Shown here piece by piece: positions 35,486-44,546 of a stretch of DNA of 64,000 nt (positions are counted from its first letter, which is position 1; each line of letters starts with the position of its first letter). Source of the DNA: Lachnospiraceae bacterium. Its GTDB lineage: Bacteria; Bacillota; Clostridia; Lachnospirales; Lachnospiraceae. Position numbers and translations under genes: made by a program. The notes under the pieces are model-generated. The model did not search any database. It was not told the DNA's origin and saw only the letters and a program-made list of their open reading frames with translations. The DNA lies in assembly GCA_021203305.1 (NCBI GenBank), contig JAJQBK010000011.1, positions 1 through 64,000 of the forward strand, in the 5' to 3' direction.

Positions 35486-37663
35486 TTACTTCGTGTATTT
35501 CGCGCTCTTCGTCCCCTTACGATCCCTGTAATAAGGCTCCGCCGCCTTAAATTTCTCATACACCTGCCCCTGGTTATTGAGCTGTTTGGCGTTCACTGTG
35601 TACCTCGCCACAAAGCCGGTCAGCTTGGACATGTATTCCTCATAGGTAATGCGGCCCTCCGCCACCCCGGTCAGCCCCTTTTCCCAGCTGGCCGTCAGCG
35701 TCGGCTCCAGCATCCGCTTCATGGAGCAGTCCACCACATCGTAAATCAGTTCTCCTAACTGGGTTGGTGAAAGAATCTGTGTCTTTTTATTCAGGTTTAA
35801 ATACTCATTTTTGACCAGTTTGTTTAATATTTCCGCCCGGGTGGCGCTGGTGCCGATGCCGCTGCCCTTGATCTGTTCACGCAGGCTTTCATCCTCAATG
35901 AGCTGCCCGGCGTTCTCCATGGCGAGAATCATGCTGCCGGAATTGTAGCGCTTGGGCGGGGAGGTCTCGCCGGTTTTAATGACGATGTCATTGAGAGGCA
36001 GGATCTGTCCTTTTCTGAGAAACTGCAACTGCTGTAAGAGAGAGGCGTCACAGGAAGTTTCCGCCAAGACGCTGTCCTGCGCTGCTTCCGTCCTCCCGGT
36101 TGAAACCCGCGCGGATTCTCCTTGACCAGTTGTCAAAGGCTGTGTCTTTCCTTCCTGCGCAGGCAAAGCCTCGGCAGAGGCCGCGCCGCTTTCATTGCCG
36201 CGCTTCCGATTTCCCATCTCCGCATCCTGCTCCCTGTCCTGAAAGAAGCTGTATTTCATCACCTTCAGGTAGCCCTCTTCCGTCAGGGTTTTAAAATTAC
36301 TGAAAAAACGCTCCGCCCCGATGGCAGTGGTCAGCGCGATCTTCTGATAGACAGCCGCCGGATAAAAAATCGCCAGGAAACGGCGTACAATCACCTCATA
36401 GACCTTCCGGGCGGTGGCGTTCACACTGTTTAAGGCTCCCAGCCCCTGTCCAGTGGGGATAATAGCGTAGTGGTCGGTAATCTTTTTGTCGTCAACGTAC
36501 CGGGTGCGGGCAAGGTTCTGATAGGCTTTGGCTTTCAAAATCTGTTCAGCGAATTCTCCGCCCTGGGCATAGGAGCGCAGGCCGTTTAAGTTGCGGGTGA
36601 TCTCCTTTGCCACCGCGGTGGACAGGACTCTGGCGTCCGTTCTGGGATAGGTGACCAGCTTTTTTTCATACAGCTCCTGAACGATTTTCAGGGTATCGGC
36701 GGGACTGATCTTGAAAAAGCGGGAGCAGTCGTTCTGCAGCTCCGCAAGATTATACAGAAGAGGAGGATTTTTGCTCTCCTTCTTTTTTTCCATATTGAAA
36801 AGTGTGACCTGACCGCCCGCCTGTAAGAGAAGCTCCTGGGCGAAAGCCTTCGCCGTCTTCTCCTCCTGAAAGCCGTTTTCCTTATACAGCGCCGGGGACC
36901 GAAAGTATTTGCTGCCCTCCACGGCCTTCCATTCGCCCTCGATCTGCTGACCGCCGATCATAAACTGATCCATAAGGCGGTAAAAGCTGGTCTTCTGAAA
37001 AGAGCGGATTTCCCGCTCTCTGTTCACCACCATGCCCAGCGCGCATGTCATGACCCGGCCCACGCTAATTACGCCCTTTTGCGTCCCCAAATATCTTTTG
37101 ATGGAATCCCCGTATTTCAGGGTCAGTACCCGGGAAAAATTAATGCCCATCAGATAGTCCTCAATGGCTCTCAGATAGGCAGCCTTCGCCAGGTCATCGT
37201 AGGCGGACAGATCCTTCGCCTCCCGGATTCCCCTGAGGATTTCCTCCTCGGTCTGGGAATCGATCCAAACCCGCTTCTGGGCTTTCCCCTTCACGTTGGC
37301 GCTCTGTGCCACCAGGCGGTAAATATACTCTCCCTCCCGGCCGGAGTCGGTACACACATAGATGGTGTCCACGTCCTTCCGGTTCAGAATCCCGGAGACA
37401 ATCTGAAACTGGCCCTTGACGCCGTCGATGACCTCGTAGCGGTAATTTTCCGGGATGAAGGGAAGCGTATCCAGAGACCAGCGCTTATACTTCGGATCAT
37501 AAACCTCCGGATAACTCATGGTCACCAGATGCCCGACGCACCAGGTGACCACGAAATTTTCACTCTCCATATATCCGCTGCCCTGCTTCATCTGCTCCTT
37601 TAATGCTTTGGCAAACTCTCTCGCCACGCTGGGCTTTTCCGCGATAAAAACATTTTTTGACAT
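35486..37663 (-). CDS. topB: DNA topoisomerase III (type IA)
   Basis: 725 aa. TOPRIM start SKNVFIAEKPSVAREFAKAL with acidic DSGREGEYIYR, and the active-site tyrosine in VTYPRTDARVLS. A Gln/Ala/Ser-rich low-complexity insert (about 480-540) interrupts the C-terminal part. No zinc fingers are seen at the end. TopB decatenates DNA and is often found on mobile elements; this copy lies among housekeeping genes. A 203-bp repeat element sits 15 bp upstream of its start. Confidence 0.95.
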   Translation of the reverse strand: MSKNVFIAEKPSVAREFAKALKEQMKQGSGYMESENFVVTWCVGHLVTMSYPEVYDPKYKRWSLDTLPFIPENYRYEVIDGVKGQFQIVSGILNRKDVDTIYVCTDSGREGEYIYRLVAQSANVKGKAQKRVWIDSQTEEEILRGIREAKDLSAYDDLAKAAYLRAIEDYLMGINFSRVLTLKYGDSIKRYLGTQKGVISVGRVMTCALGMVVNREREIRSFQKTSFYRLMDQFMIGGQQIEGEWKAVEGSKYFRSPALYKENGFQEEKTAKAFAQELLLQAGGQVTLFNMEKKKESKNPPLLYNLAELQNDCSRFFKISPADTLKIVQELYEKKLVTYPRTDARVLSTAVAKEITRNLNGLRSYAQGGEFAEQILKAKAYQNLARTRYVDDKKITDHYAIIPTGQGLGALNSVNATARKVYEVIVRRFLAIFYPAAVYQKIALTTAIGAERFFSNFKTLTEEGYLKVMKYSFFQDREQDAEMGNRKRGNESGAASAEALPAQEGKTQPLTTGQGESARVSTGRTEAAQDSVLAETSCDASLLQQLQFLRKGQILPLNDIVIKTGETSPPKRYNSGSMILAMENAGQLIEDESLREQIKGSGIGTSATRAEILNKLVKNEYLNLNKKTQILSPTQLGELIYDVVDCSMKRMLEPTLTASWEKGLTGVAEGRITYEEYMSKLTGFVARYTVNAKQLNNQGQVYEKFKAAEPYYRDRKGTKSAKYTK

Positions 37664-37677
37664 GATATCCTATCTCT

Positions 37678-37880
37678 GTTACTATTCACAGCCGACTTGA
37701 GAGATATAAACAGACTCGTCAAGCGTAGTTTGCTTGTAAGAGGCTGATTATATCTCTCAAGTTGACTGAGAATCAGTCACTTTCCCCCACATAAGCAAAA
37801 AGATGAGCGGCGCTTTTTGCCGCGCCGGACGCGTAGCGGACGCTTTTGCGCATGTGAGGGGAACGGCTGTGAATAGCAGC
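37678..37880. mobile_element. 203-bp MITE-like element, copy 1
   Basis: Ends GTTACTATTCACAGCC (37678-37693) and GGCTGTGAATAGCAGC (37865-37880), inverted with 2-3 mismatches. The inside has internal inverted repeats CTTGAGAGATATA / TATATCTCTCAAG, GACTGAGAATCAGTC, and GCGGCGC-type hairpins. It is nearly identical, in length and orientation, to copy 2 at 42630. It abuts the asd stop and ends 15 bp before topB. No ORF. Confidence 0.85.
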
Positions 37881-38969
37881 TTATTTCTTTGTGATGTATC
37901 CCTGGGCGGTCAGAAGCTCCGCGCAGAGCACCGCGCCGCCCGCCGCGCCGCGGATGGTATTGTGGGAAAGCCCCACAAACTTGTAATCGTACACCTTATC
38001 CTCGCGCAGGCGACCCACACTGACGCCCATGCCGTTCTCATAATCCACATCCAGCCGGATCTGGGGACGGTCAGGCTCCTCCATGTAGCGGATGAACTGC
38101 TTCGGGGCGCTGGGAAGCTCCAGCTCCTGCGGTACGCCGCGGAAACTGTCAAGTTTCTCAATCAACTGCTCCCTGGTGGGCTTTTTTCTGAATTTCACAA
38201 AAACAGCGGCGGTATGACCGTTTAATACCGGTACGCGGATGCACTGGCAGGTAATCACCGGGCTTTCGGCCGGTTTGATCACGCCATTTTCTATCTTCCC
38301 CCACAGGCGCAGCGGCTCCTGTTCACTCTTCTCTTCCTCGCCGCTGATAAAGGGAATAATATTTCCCTCCATCTCGGGCCACTCTTTAAAGGTCTTGCCG
38401 GCGCCGGAGATGGCCTGATAAGTGGTCGCCACCACCTCATAAGGCTCAAACTCCTTCCACGCGGTCAGAACAGGCGCGTAGGACTGGATGGAGCAGTTGG
38501 GCTTCACGGCGATGAAACCGCGCTCCGTCCCCAGACGCTTTTTCTGGAACGGGATCACATGCATATGCTCCGGATTGATCTCCGGCACGCACATAGGCAC
38601 GTCCGGCGTCCAGCGGTGGGCGGAATTATTGGAGACAACAGGCACCTCTTCCTTCGCGTAAGCGTCCTCGATAGCCCTTATCTCCTCCTTGCCCAGATTC
38701 ATGGCGCTGAATACAAAATCCACCTGGGAGGCCACTTCCTTCCTCTGGCTGGTCACATCATACACCGTCAGGTTCTTCACCGCCTCCGGGATGGGGGTAG
38801 TCATCTTCCACCGTCCCTCCACCGCCTCAGCGTAGGTCTTGCCCGCGCTCCTGCCGGAGGCTGCCACGCAGACCACCTCAAACCAGGGATGATTCTCTAA
38901 AAGTGTGATAAATCTCTGGCCCACCATACCGGTGGCGCCTAAAATTCCAACTCTCAGTTTTTCTTTCAT
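37881..38969 (-). CDS. asd: Aspartate-semialdehyde dehydrogenase
   Basis: 362 aa from the ATG at 38969; an in-frame start at 39005 would place the AGAGGAG site inside the gene. NADP motif GILGATGMVGQRF, active-site Cys in VKPNCSIQSY, and GAGKTFKEWPEM. The length and motifs fit the archaeal/fungal-type subfamily. It reduces aspartyl phosphate on the route to lysine, threonine and methionine. The stop codon touches the MITE copy at 37880. Confidence 0.95.
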   Translation of the reverse strand: MKEKLRVGILGATGMVGQRFITLLENHPWFEVVCVAASGRSAGKTYAEAVEGRWKMTTPIPEAVKNLTVYDVTSQRKEVASQVDFVFSAMNLGKEEIRAIEDAYAKEEVPVVSNNSAHRWTPDVPMCVPEINPEHMHVIPFQKKRLGTERGFIAVKPNCSIQSYAPVLTAWKEFEPYEVVATTYQAISGAGKTFKEWPEMEGNIIPFISGEEEKSEQEPLRLWGKIENGVIKPAESPVITCQCIRVPVLNGHTAAVFVKFRKKPTREQLIEKLDSFRGVPQELELPSAPKQFIRYMEEPDRPQIRLDVDYENGMGVSVGRLREDKVYDYKFVGLSHNTIRGAAGGAVLCAELLTAQGYITKK

Positions 38970-39058
38970 AATAACATTTTTCTCCTCTCTCATGGAAATT
39001 CTCATTTCTATTGTTCAACAATCCATAATTTTACACAAATGTGTAATTACGGAATAGA

Positions 39059-39210
39059 GCGTGAAAATATATAAACTGTTGAGCGATTTCTACGCGATGG
39101 AGATGAGACAATTGTCAATCGCGGAAGCCTATGCTGAACACGATTGACACGCCCATTGGCTCATCGGAATGTTCCACGCAGTATGAGCGAAACAGTTTAT
39201 ATATTACGCG
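39059..39210. mobile_element. 152-bp palindrome-ended element (second MITE-like family)
   Basis: Perfect 15-bp inverted ends AATATATAAACTGTT (39066-39080) and AACAGTTTATATATT (39191-39205), extended by GCGT / ACGC flanks. The interior has GAGCGA next to both ends and CAATTGTCAATCG / CGATTGAC pairing. No ORF. It fills the asd-argH gap and ends 3 bp before the argH stop. Confidence 0.6.
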
Positions 39211-39213
39211 ACA

Positions 39214-40602
39214 CTATTCAGCATCTGATCCTTCCAGATACTCCTTATATTTCTCCAGCACTTCCCGCATGGCCCCGCTCCCCGGCGCGCCGATAGTCAG
39301 CCGCTTCTCCACACAGGTTTTCAGGCTGACGGCATCATAGACGTCCTCCTCAAACCGATCACAGATTCCCTGAAGCTCCTCCAGGCTTAACGCGTCAATG
39401 GAAGTATTCTTTTCAATGCAGTACAACACCAGCTTTCCGATGATCCCATGGGCGTCCCGGAAGGGAACCCCCTTCCCCACCAGATAATCCGCGGCGTCAG
39501 TGGCGTTGGTAAAGCCGTTCATGGCGCTTTTCGCCATCACGTCCCTGCGGAATTTCATGGTGCTGACCATGCCCGTAAATAAGGTCAGGCAGTTCTCCAC
39601 CGTCTCAATCGCGTCGAAGGTTGGCTCCTTGTCCTCCTGCATGTCCTTATTGTAGGCTAAGGGAAGCCCCTTCATGGTGGTCAGCAGGCTCATCAGCGCG
39701 CCGTACACCCGGCCGGTCTTGCCCCGGACCAGCTCCGCGATGTCCGGGTTTTTCTTCTGGGGCATGATGCTTGAGCCCGTGGAATAGGCGTCGTCCATCT
39801 CCACAAAGCGGTACTCGTCGCTGTTCCAGAGAATAATCTCCTCACAGAAACGGCTCAGATGCATCATAACGATAGAAAGGGCATTCAGAAACTCGATCAC
39901 ATAGTCCCTGTCGGAGACAGAGTCCATGCTGTTGAGCGTCGGCCCGTAAAAATCCAGAAGCTGCGCGGTATACTCCCGGTCCAGAGGGTAGGTGGTGCCC
40001 GCCAGCGCTCCCGCCCCCAGCGGACAGTAATTCATCCGCTCATAGATATCGCGCATCCGGCTCCTGTCCCGCTTAAACATCTCAAAATACGCGCCGAAAT
40101 GATGGGCCAGCGTCACAGGCTGAGCCTTCTGTAAATGGGTAAAACCCGGCATATACGTATCCAGGTTTTCCTCCATCTTCTGATATAATACGGACAAAAG
40201 CTCCTTTATGAGAGCGTCCGTCCTCTTCACATGGCCGCGGACATACATCCTCATGTCCAGCGCCACCTGGTCATTGCGGCTGCGGCCGGTGTGCAGCTTC
40301 TTGCCCGCCTCCCCGATGCGTTCGATGAGATTGGCCTCCACAAAGCTGTGGACATCCTCATACTGCGAGGTGACGGCAAGGCTTCCCGCCTCCACATCCT
40401 CCTCAATGGACTTTAAACCGGCGATAATGCTGTCCCGCTCCTCTTTTGTCACAATGCCCTGCTTTGCCAGCATGGTGACATGGGCGACGCTTCCGGCGAT
40501 ATCCTCATGCAGCAGCTTCTGATCAAAACCAATCGAGGCATTGAAATCATATACAAGCTGATCTGTCTCTTTGGTAAATCTGCCGCCCCACAACTGTGCC
40601 AT
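39214..40602 (-). CDS. argH: Argininosuccinate lyase
   Basis: 462 aa fumarase-superfamily enzyme. Signature GSSIMPQKKNPD with catalytic Ser, plus LHTGRSRNDQVALDMR and TYPLDREYTAQLL. It splits argininosuccinate to arginine and fumarate. argG is not adjacent; the gene stands alone between a repeat element and the SpoIIE gene. Confidence 0.97.
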   Translation of the reverse strand: MAQLWGGRFTKETDQLVYDFNASIGFDQKLLHEDIAGSVAHVTMLAKQGIVTKEERDSIIAGLKSIEEDVEAGSLAVTSQYEDVHSFVEANLIERIGEAGKKLHTGRSRNDQVALDMRMYVRGHVKRTDALIKELLSVLYQKMEENLDTYMPGFTHLQKAQPVTLAHHFGAYFEMFKRDRSRMRDIYERMNYCPLGAGALAGTTYPLDREYTAQLLDFYGPTLNSMDSVSDRDYVIEFLNALSIVMMHLSRFCEEIILWNSDEYRFVEMDDAYSTGSSIMPQKKNPDIAELVRGKTGRVYGALMSLLTTMKGLPLAYNKDMQEDKEPTFDAIETVENCLTLFTGMVSTMKFRRDVMAKSAMNGFTNATDAADYLVGKGVPFRDAHGIIGKLVLYCIEKNTSIDALSLEELQGICDRFEEDVYDAVSLKTCVEKRLTIGAPGSGAMREVLEKYKEYLEGSDAE

Positions 40603-40842
40603 GACTTATCCTCCCGCTGCGATAGATAGATCGGGTTCCCCTCTGTCAACAGGAAGCCCGCAAACTCCGCCTATCATACCATATATCATTTTTGATTTCA
40701 AGCCGCTTTCACCGAAACAGGAAGACGGAAAACAGCCCGGCCACATCCTGAAACTAAAAAGCAGAAAGAAGCTGAAACCGGCCAAAGAAGAAAACGGCTC
40801 CCCATAAAACCTCTGGTATTCCGCTCTCAGTCAGCGTTTCTC

Positions 40843-42531
40843 TCAGGAAGCCTGATTTTCTGTCGTCCCCTTGTAGGTCAGGCACAGCATTGTGATATCG
40901 TCGAACTGCTCCGCCTCTCCCACAAAGACATCTATGTTTTTCTTTACCCGCTCTAAAAGCTCCTTCGGCTCCGCGTCCGGGTCCTGATTGAGCACCTCAA
41001 GCGTGCGCTCCAGGCCAAACTGATTCTCCTCCCCGTCCGCCGCGTCCGGCACGCCGTCCGTATAGACAAAGATGCTGTCCCCGGGATGAAGCCTGATTTC
41101 ATAGGACTCATGGGGCATATCCTCCATGACGCCCATCACAAAACCGTGGTCGTCGTTTAAAAGTTCAAAGCCCTTTTCCCCGCGCTTGATCATCGGGTAC
41201 TCGTGGCCGGCGTTGACAGCCGTCAGCCTTCCGCTGGAAATCTCCAGCACACCCAGCCAGACAGTCACAAACATATCCGCCTCATTATTTTCACAGAGCT
41301 GATTGTTGACTGACTCCATGACTTCCTTCGGCGTGTGTCCCATCTGCGCCTGATTTTTGAGAAGCGTTTTTGCAATCACCATGAACAGGGCCGCCGGGAT
41401 TCCCTTGCCGGACACATCCGCGATCACTAACGCCAGATGATCGTCATCCACCAGAAAGAAATCATAGAAATCACCGCCCACCTCTCTGGCCGGGTTCATG
41501 GAAGCGAAAATCTCAAATTCCTTTTTCTCCGGGAACGCGGGGAAAATTCTGGGCAGCATATCCGTCTGAATCTGAGTGGCCACATTCAGCTCGGCGCCGA
41601 TCCTCTCCTTCTCCGCCGTCACCTTCGTCAGATTTTCTATGTAATGGTTGATGTCGATCTCCATTTTCAGAAGCGTTTCGCTTAAGGTCTGGATTTCATC
41701 CCTGGTGTGAACCTTCTCAAGCTTCTGGGAAATCTGATTCCCCTCCTGCACAAAACGGCTGGCCTCGCCGGAAATCAGATTGATGGGCGCGATCATGGCC
41801 CGATACAGATAATTCATGTAGGCCGCGATGCACAAAATAGTTACCAGTGCCACGCCCAGAACAGAGTGAACCACATAATCCCTGGTCGCGCTCTGCAGAG
41901 TGGACATGGGGATCTCCACGCCGATGGAACCGACCACCTCGCCCTCATAAATAATGGGAAGAACGGCGGAGGTGTTATAGCCGTAGGCGCTCTCGGAAAT
42001 AAAATAGCTGTCGGACCGCTCCCCGGTCTCCGTGATAGCTGCCGATTCCTCCAAAAACTCCGGATTGATCGCGCTCATGTCCCCAAAGGAATACACCAGC
42101 TCCGGATCCACATAGCTGTCAAACACATAGATTAAGGGCGTCCATCCCTCCGTGCTGCCGTCGTAGGCATACAATTCGTCAATATCCAGCCATCCCACGT
42201 AAATATCATTGGCATTCACATTCTCCCGCAGCAGATTCAGCTGGGCAAGGAGGTTTTGATATTCCTCACTCTGCACCACCGCCTCAATATCCTCCATGGA
42301 CGCGGCGCCTTCCTTATAGCTTCTGGCCAGCTTCAGATACTCCGCCAGAGTTTCCACGGAACAATAGTCCTTAAAAACCTCGGTGATCTCATAGGCCCTG
42401 TCATTGTACTGCTTCTGGATATAGGAACGATACTGGACATAGCCGATACCGGTACAGGCCGCGCAGAGCAGTACCGCCATAATGGCAAAGCCCAGAATAA
42501 TCTTCGTTGCCAGCGTTGTTTGCCGTTTCAT
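40843..42531 (-). CDS. Membrane SpoIIE-family serine phosphatase
   Basis: 562 aa. TM1 about 10-33, extracytoplasmic sensor about 34-220, TM2 about 222-245, HAMP-like linker and coiled coil to about 310. The PP2C-SpoIIE domain has metal residues in REVGGDFYDFF, IADVSGKGIPAALF, VYTDGVPDA and DDITML. Such enzymes dephosphorylate STAS anti-anti-sigma proteins (RsbU role). It follows the GH3 and MATE-HATPase genes on the same strand, and an RsbW-like kinase is at 63.1 kb, so a partner-switch is likely, although no STAS protein is in the window. Confidence 0.93.
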   Translation of the reverse strand: MKRQTTLATKIILGFAIMAVLLCAACTGIGYVQYRSYIQKQYNDRAYEITEVFKDYCSVETLAEYLKLARSYKEGAASMEDIEAVVQSEEYQNLLAQLNLLRENVNANDIYVGWLDIDELYAYDGSTEGWTPLIYVFDSYVDPELVYSFGDMSAINPEFLEESAAITETGERSDSYFISESAYGYNTSAVLPIIYEGEVVGSIGVEIPMSTLQSATRDYVVHSVLGVALVTILCIAAYMNYLYRAMIAPINLISGEASRFVQEGNQISQKLEKVHTRDEIQTLSETLLKMEIDINHYIENLTKVTAEKERIGAELNVATQIQTDMLPRIFPAFPEKKEFEIFASMNPAREVGGDFYDFFLVDDDHLALVIADVSGKGIPAALFMVIAKTLLKNQAQMGHTPKEVMESVNNQLCENNEADMFVTVWLGVLEISSGRLTAVNAGHEYPMIKRGEKGFELLNDDHGFVMGVMEDMPHESYEIRLHPGDSIFVYTDGVPDAADGEENQFGLERTLEVLNQDPDAEPKELLERVKKNIDVFVGEAEQFDDITMLCLTYKGTTENQAS

Positions 42532-42629
42532 CCGTTCTTATCCTCCGTCTTAGTCAGGATTTCAGTCCATTTTATCATAAGACGCCCTCCGGTGTCCACG
42601 TCATACAGTAAAGAATTTCAGAATTTTAT

Positions 42630-42832
42630 GTTACTATTCACAGCCGACTTGAGAGATATAAGCAGACTCGTCAAGCGTAGTTTGCTTGTAAGAGGCTGAT
42701 TATATCTCTCAAGGTGACTGTGAAGCAGTCACTTTCCCCTCATAAGCAAAAAGATGAGCGGCGTTTTTTTGCCGCGACGGACAGCTTGCTGGACGCTTTT
42801 GCGCATGTGGGGAAATGGCTGTGAATAGTAAC
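42630..42832. mobile_element. 203-bp MITE-like element, copy 2
   Basis: Perfect 16-bp inverted ends GTTACTATTCACAGCC (42630-42645) and GGCTGTGAATAGTAAC (42817-42832). Same length and orientation as copy 1, with about a dozen or more differences, several of them compensating within hairpins. It lies 4 bp after the MATE-HATPase stop and about 100 bp upstream of the SpoIIE start. No coding capacity. Confidence 0.88.
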
Positions 42833-42836
42833 GAAT

Positions 42837-44546
42837 TTATATATATACAATAAGAGTATTCAGTCCCAGTGTGCTCTGATACTCCGTCTTTCTGGCCATT
42901 TTCATAATCATATTGACTCCCAGAAACTCCAGATTCTCCTCATCCGCGTCCTTCAGCGGATTGTATCTGCGCCCCTCGGAGCGGATGCGCAGAATTCCTC
43001 CCTCTGGAAGCCGGAGGATTCTGACGTCCATGGTCCCCTGATTATCCATGGATTTCTCCGCGGTGATCACCATCAGCTCCTCTAAAGCCAGGCTGATGGT
43101 CATCGTCTGTTCCGCGTCAAAATCGTTGGTCTCGCAGAACTCGCTGATCCTCTCACTGGCTTCACAGATGGCCGCGGCGTCGCAGGCCACGGTAAAGCTG
43201 ATGCTCTTTCCTTCCTTTAAGGCCGTCTCATCCAGCAGATAAAGGCTGGCCCTGCCGTATTTTTTCCGGGAATAAAGGAGGCAGCCGGACACCCACAAAA
43301 GCAGCGTTGCCAGCTCGCCCACGCAGTAAAACAGCCAGATCCCCTGCCCCAGGCCGCTTAACAGAAAAGCCGAGCAGACCGCCGCGGCAAAAACCCTGGT
43401 GATGGTGATCACATTGGAGACGGCCGTCCGCATGGTTGCGTAATAATAATACGACATGACGCTGTTGAGAGTTGCCAGCACAATGCCGGCTGCCAGACAG
43501 GCCACAGGCCAGCGGACATCCTGGGTACTGCCGAAAAGGAGGCCGATCCAGGGACTGAATAAAATCAGCAGTGCGGCAAACAGGATCGAGAGCGCCGCCC
43601 CTGCCTGAAGCTGAAGCTTCAGAAGCTTTTTGACGGAAAGCGTATCCTGTTCTCCGTTGTAAATCCCCATCATGGCCGAGCCCGCCTGGGGAACCCCGTT
43701 CTGGATGCAGATGGAGAATTCATTCAGATTGTTGGTGATGGCAAAGACCGCCACCATACTGCTGCCGCCGGCCAGGTTCATAATGCTGTTGAGACACAGC
43801 AGACGCAGCGAGGAAAACAGATTGTTGGCCGCCATGGGGCTGCCGGTTCTGACCATCTTTCGTATCATCTCCCATCTGGGCCGGATGAAGTGAAAGCGGA
43901 AAGCGGAATCCTTTTCCGAGAGAAAATAAAAGCTCATGACACAGGCCGTCGCCGTGCCCAGATTACTGGCCCAGGCCGCCCCGGCGATTCCCGTATCCAG
44001 CACAAAGAGAAAAAGATAATCCAGCGCGATATTCAGGAGGGTCATCGTCGTCATGGCAGCCGCCGCCCTCTGCGGTCTGCCCTCCAGACGCAGATAAAAA
44101 TAAGGCACATAGAGGAGCACCTTAAATACGCCGCCCAGAAGCGTAATGCGGATGTAAGTCTCCACCATGGCAGCGGAATCGTTGGAGCCAAGGAAGCGGG
44201 CAAGCTGCGGACAGAAGAAATAACCCACGCAGCAGACACAGACGCCGGTCACAAGAGCCAGCTCAACGGCAAGGCTGTAATAGTCCTTCGCTTCCTGCTG
44301 CCTGTTGTCTCCCATGGCCAGGGCGGAGAGCGCACTACTTCTCGCAGCGATCAAGGACCCCGCGGTACAAAGCAGCAGATAGACTGCCAGGCTCTGGTTG
44401 ACGCTGGCAATTCCCAGCTCCCCCATCCGCTGCCCCACCATGATTCCGTCAAAAAACACATTGACGGTCCCGCCCAGAATGGCGATCATATTGGGCAGCA
44501 GAGCCTTATGGTAAATTCTCTCAAGCAGCTTCTGGTCAGAATGCAT
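42837..44546 (-). CDS. MATE transporter fused to an anti-sigma-type HATPase domain
   Basis: 569 aa. Residues about 10-430 are a MATE-type membrane domain of 12 helices (DGIMVGQRMGELGIASVNQS). Residues about 445-569 resemble an HATPase_c_2/RsbW fold: ISLALEELMVITAEK (N box), then RSEGRRYNPL in place of DxGxxFNP, and LGVNMIMKMA. The G1 acidic residue looks lost, so ATP binding is uncertain. It overlaps GH3 end to start. A transporter-kinase fusion next to SpoIIE suggests regulated export or a membrane-bound switch. Confidence 0.85.
   Translation of the reverse strand: MHSDQKLLERIYHKALLPNMIAILGGTVNVFFDGIMVGQRMGELGIASVNQSLAVYLLLCTAGSLIAARSSALSALAMGDNRQQEAKDYYSLAVELALVTGVCVCCVGYFFCPQLARFLGSNDSAAMVETYIRITLLGGVFKVLLYVPYFYLRLEGRPQRAAAAMTTMTLLNIALDYLFLFVLDTGIAGAAWASNLGTATACVMSFYFLSEKDSAFRFHFIRPRWEMIRKMVRTGSPMAANNLFSSLRLLCLNSIMNLAGGSSMVAVFAITNNLNEFSICIQNGVPQAGSAMMGIYNGEQDTLSVKKLLKLQLQAGAALSILFAALLILFSPWIGLLFGSTQDVRWPVACLAAGIVLATLNSVMSYYYYATMRTAVSNVITITRVFAAAVCSAFLLSGLGQGIWLFYCVGELATLLLWVSGCLLYSRKKYGRASLYLLDETALKEGKSISFTVACDAAAICEASERISEFCETNDFDAEQTMTISLALEELMVITAEKSMDNQGTMDVRILRLPEGGILRIRSEGRRYNPLKDADEENLEFLGVNMIMKMARKTEYQSTLGLNTLIVYI

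Noticed and set aside
35486-37663. topB as sign of an integrative conjugative element
   Set aside because: No relaxase, T4SS or integrase nearby; neighbours are core metabolic genes.
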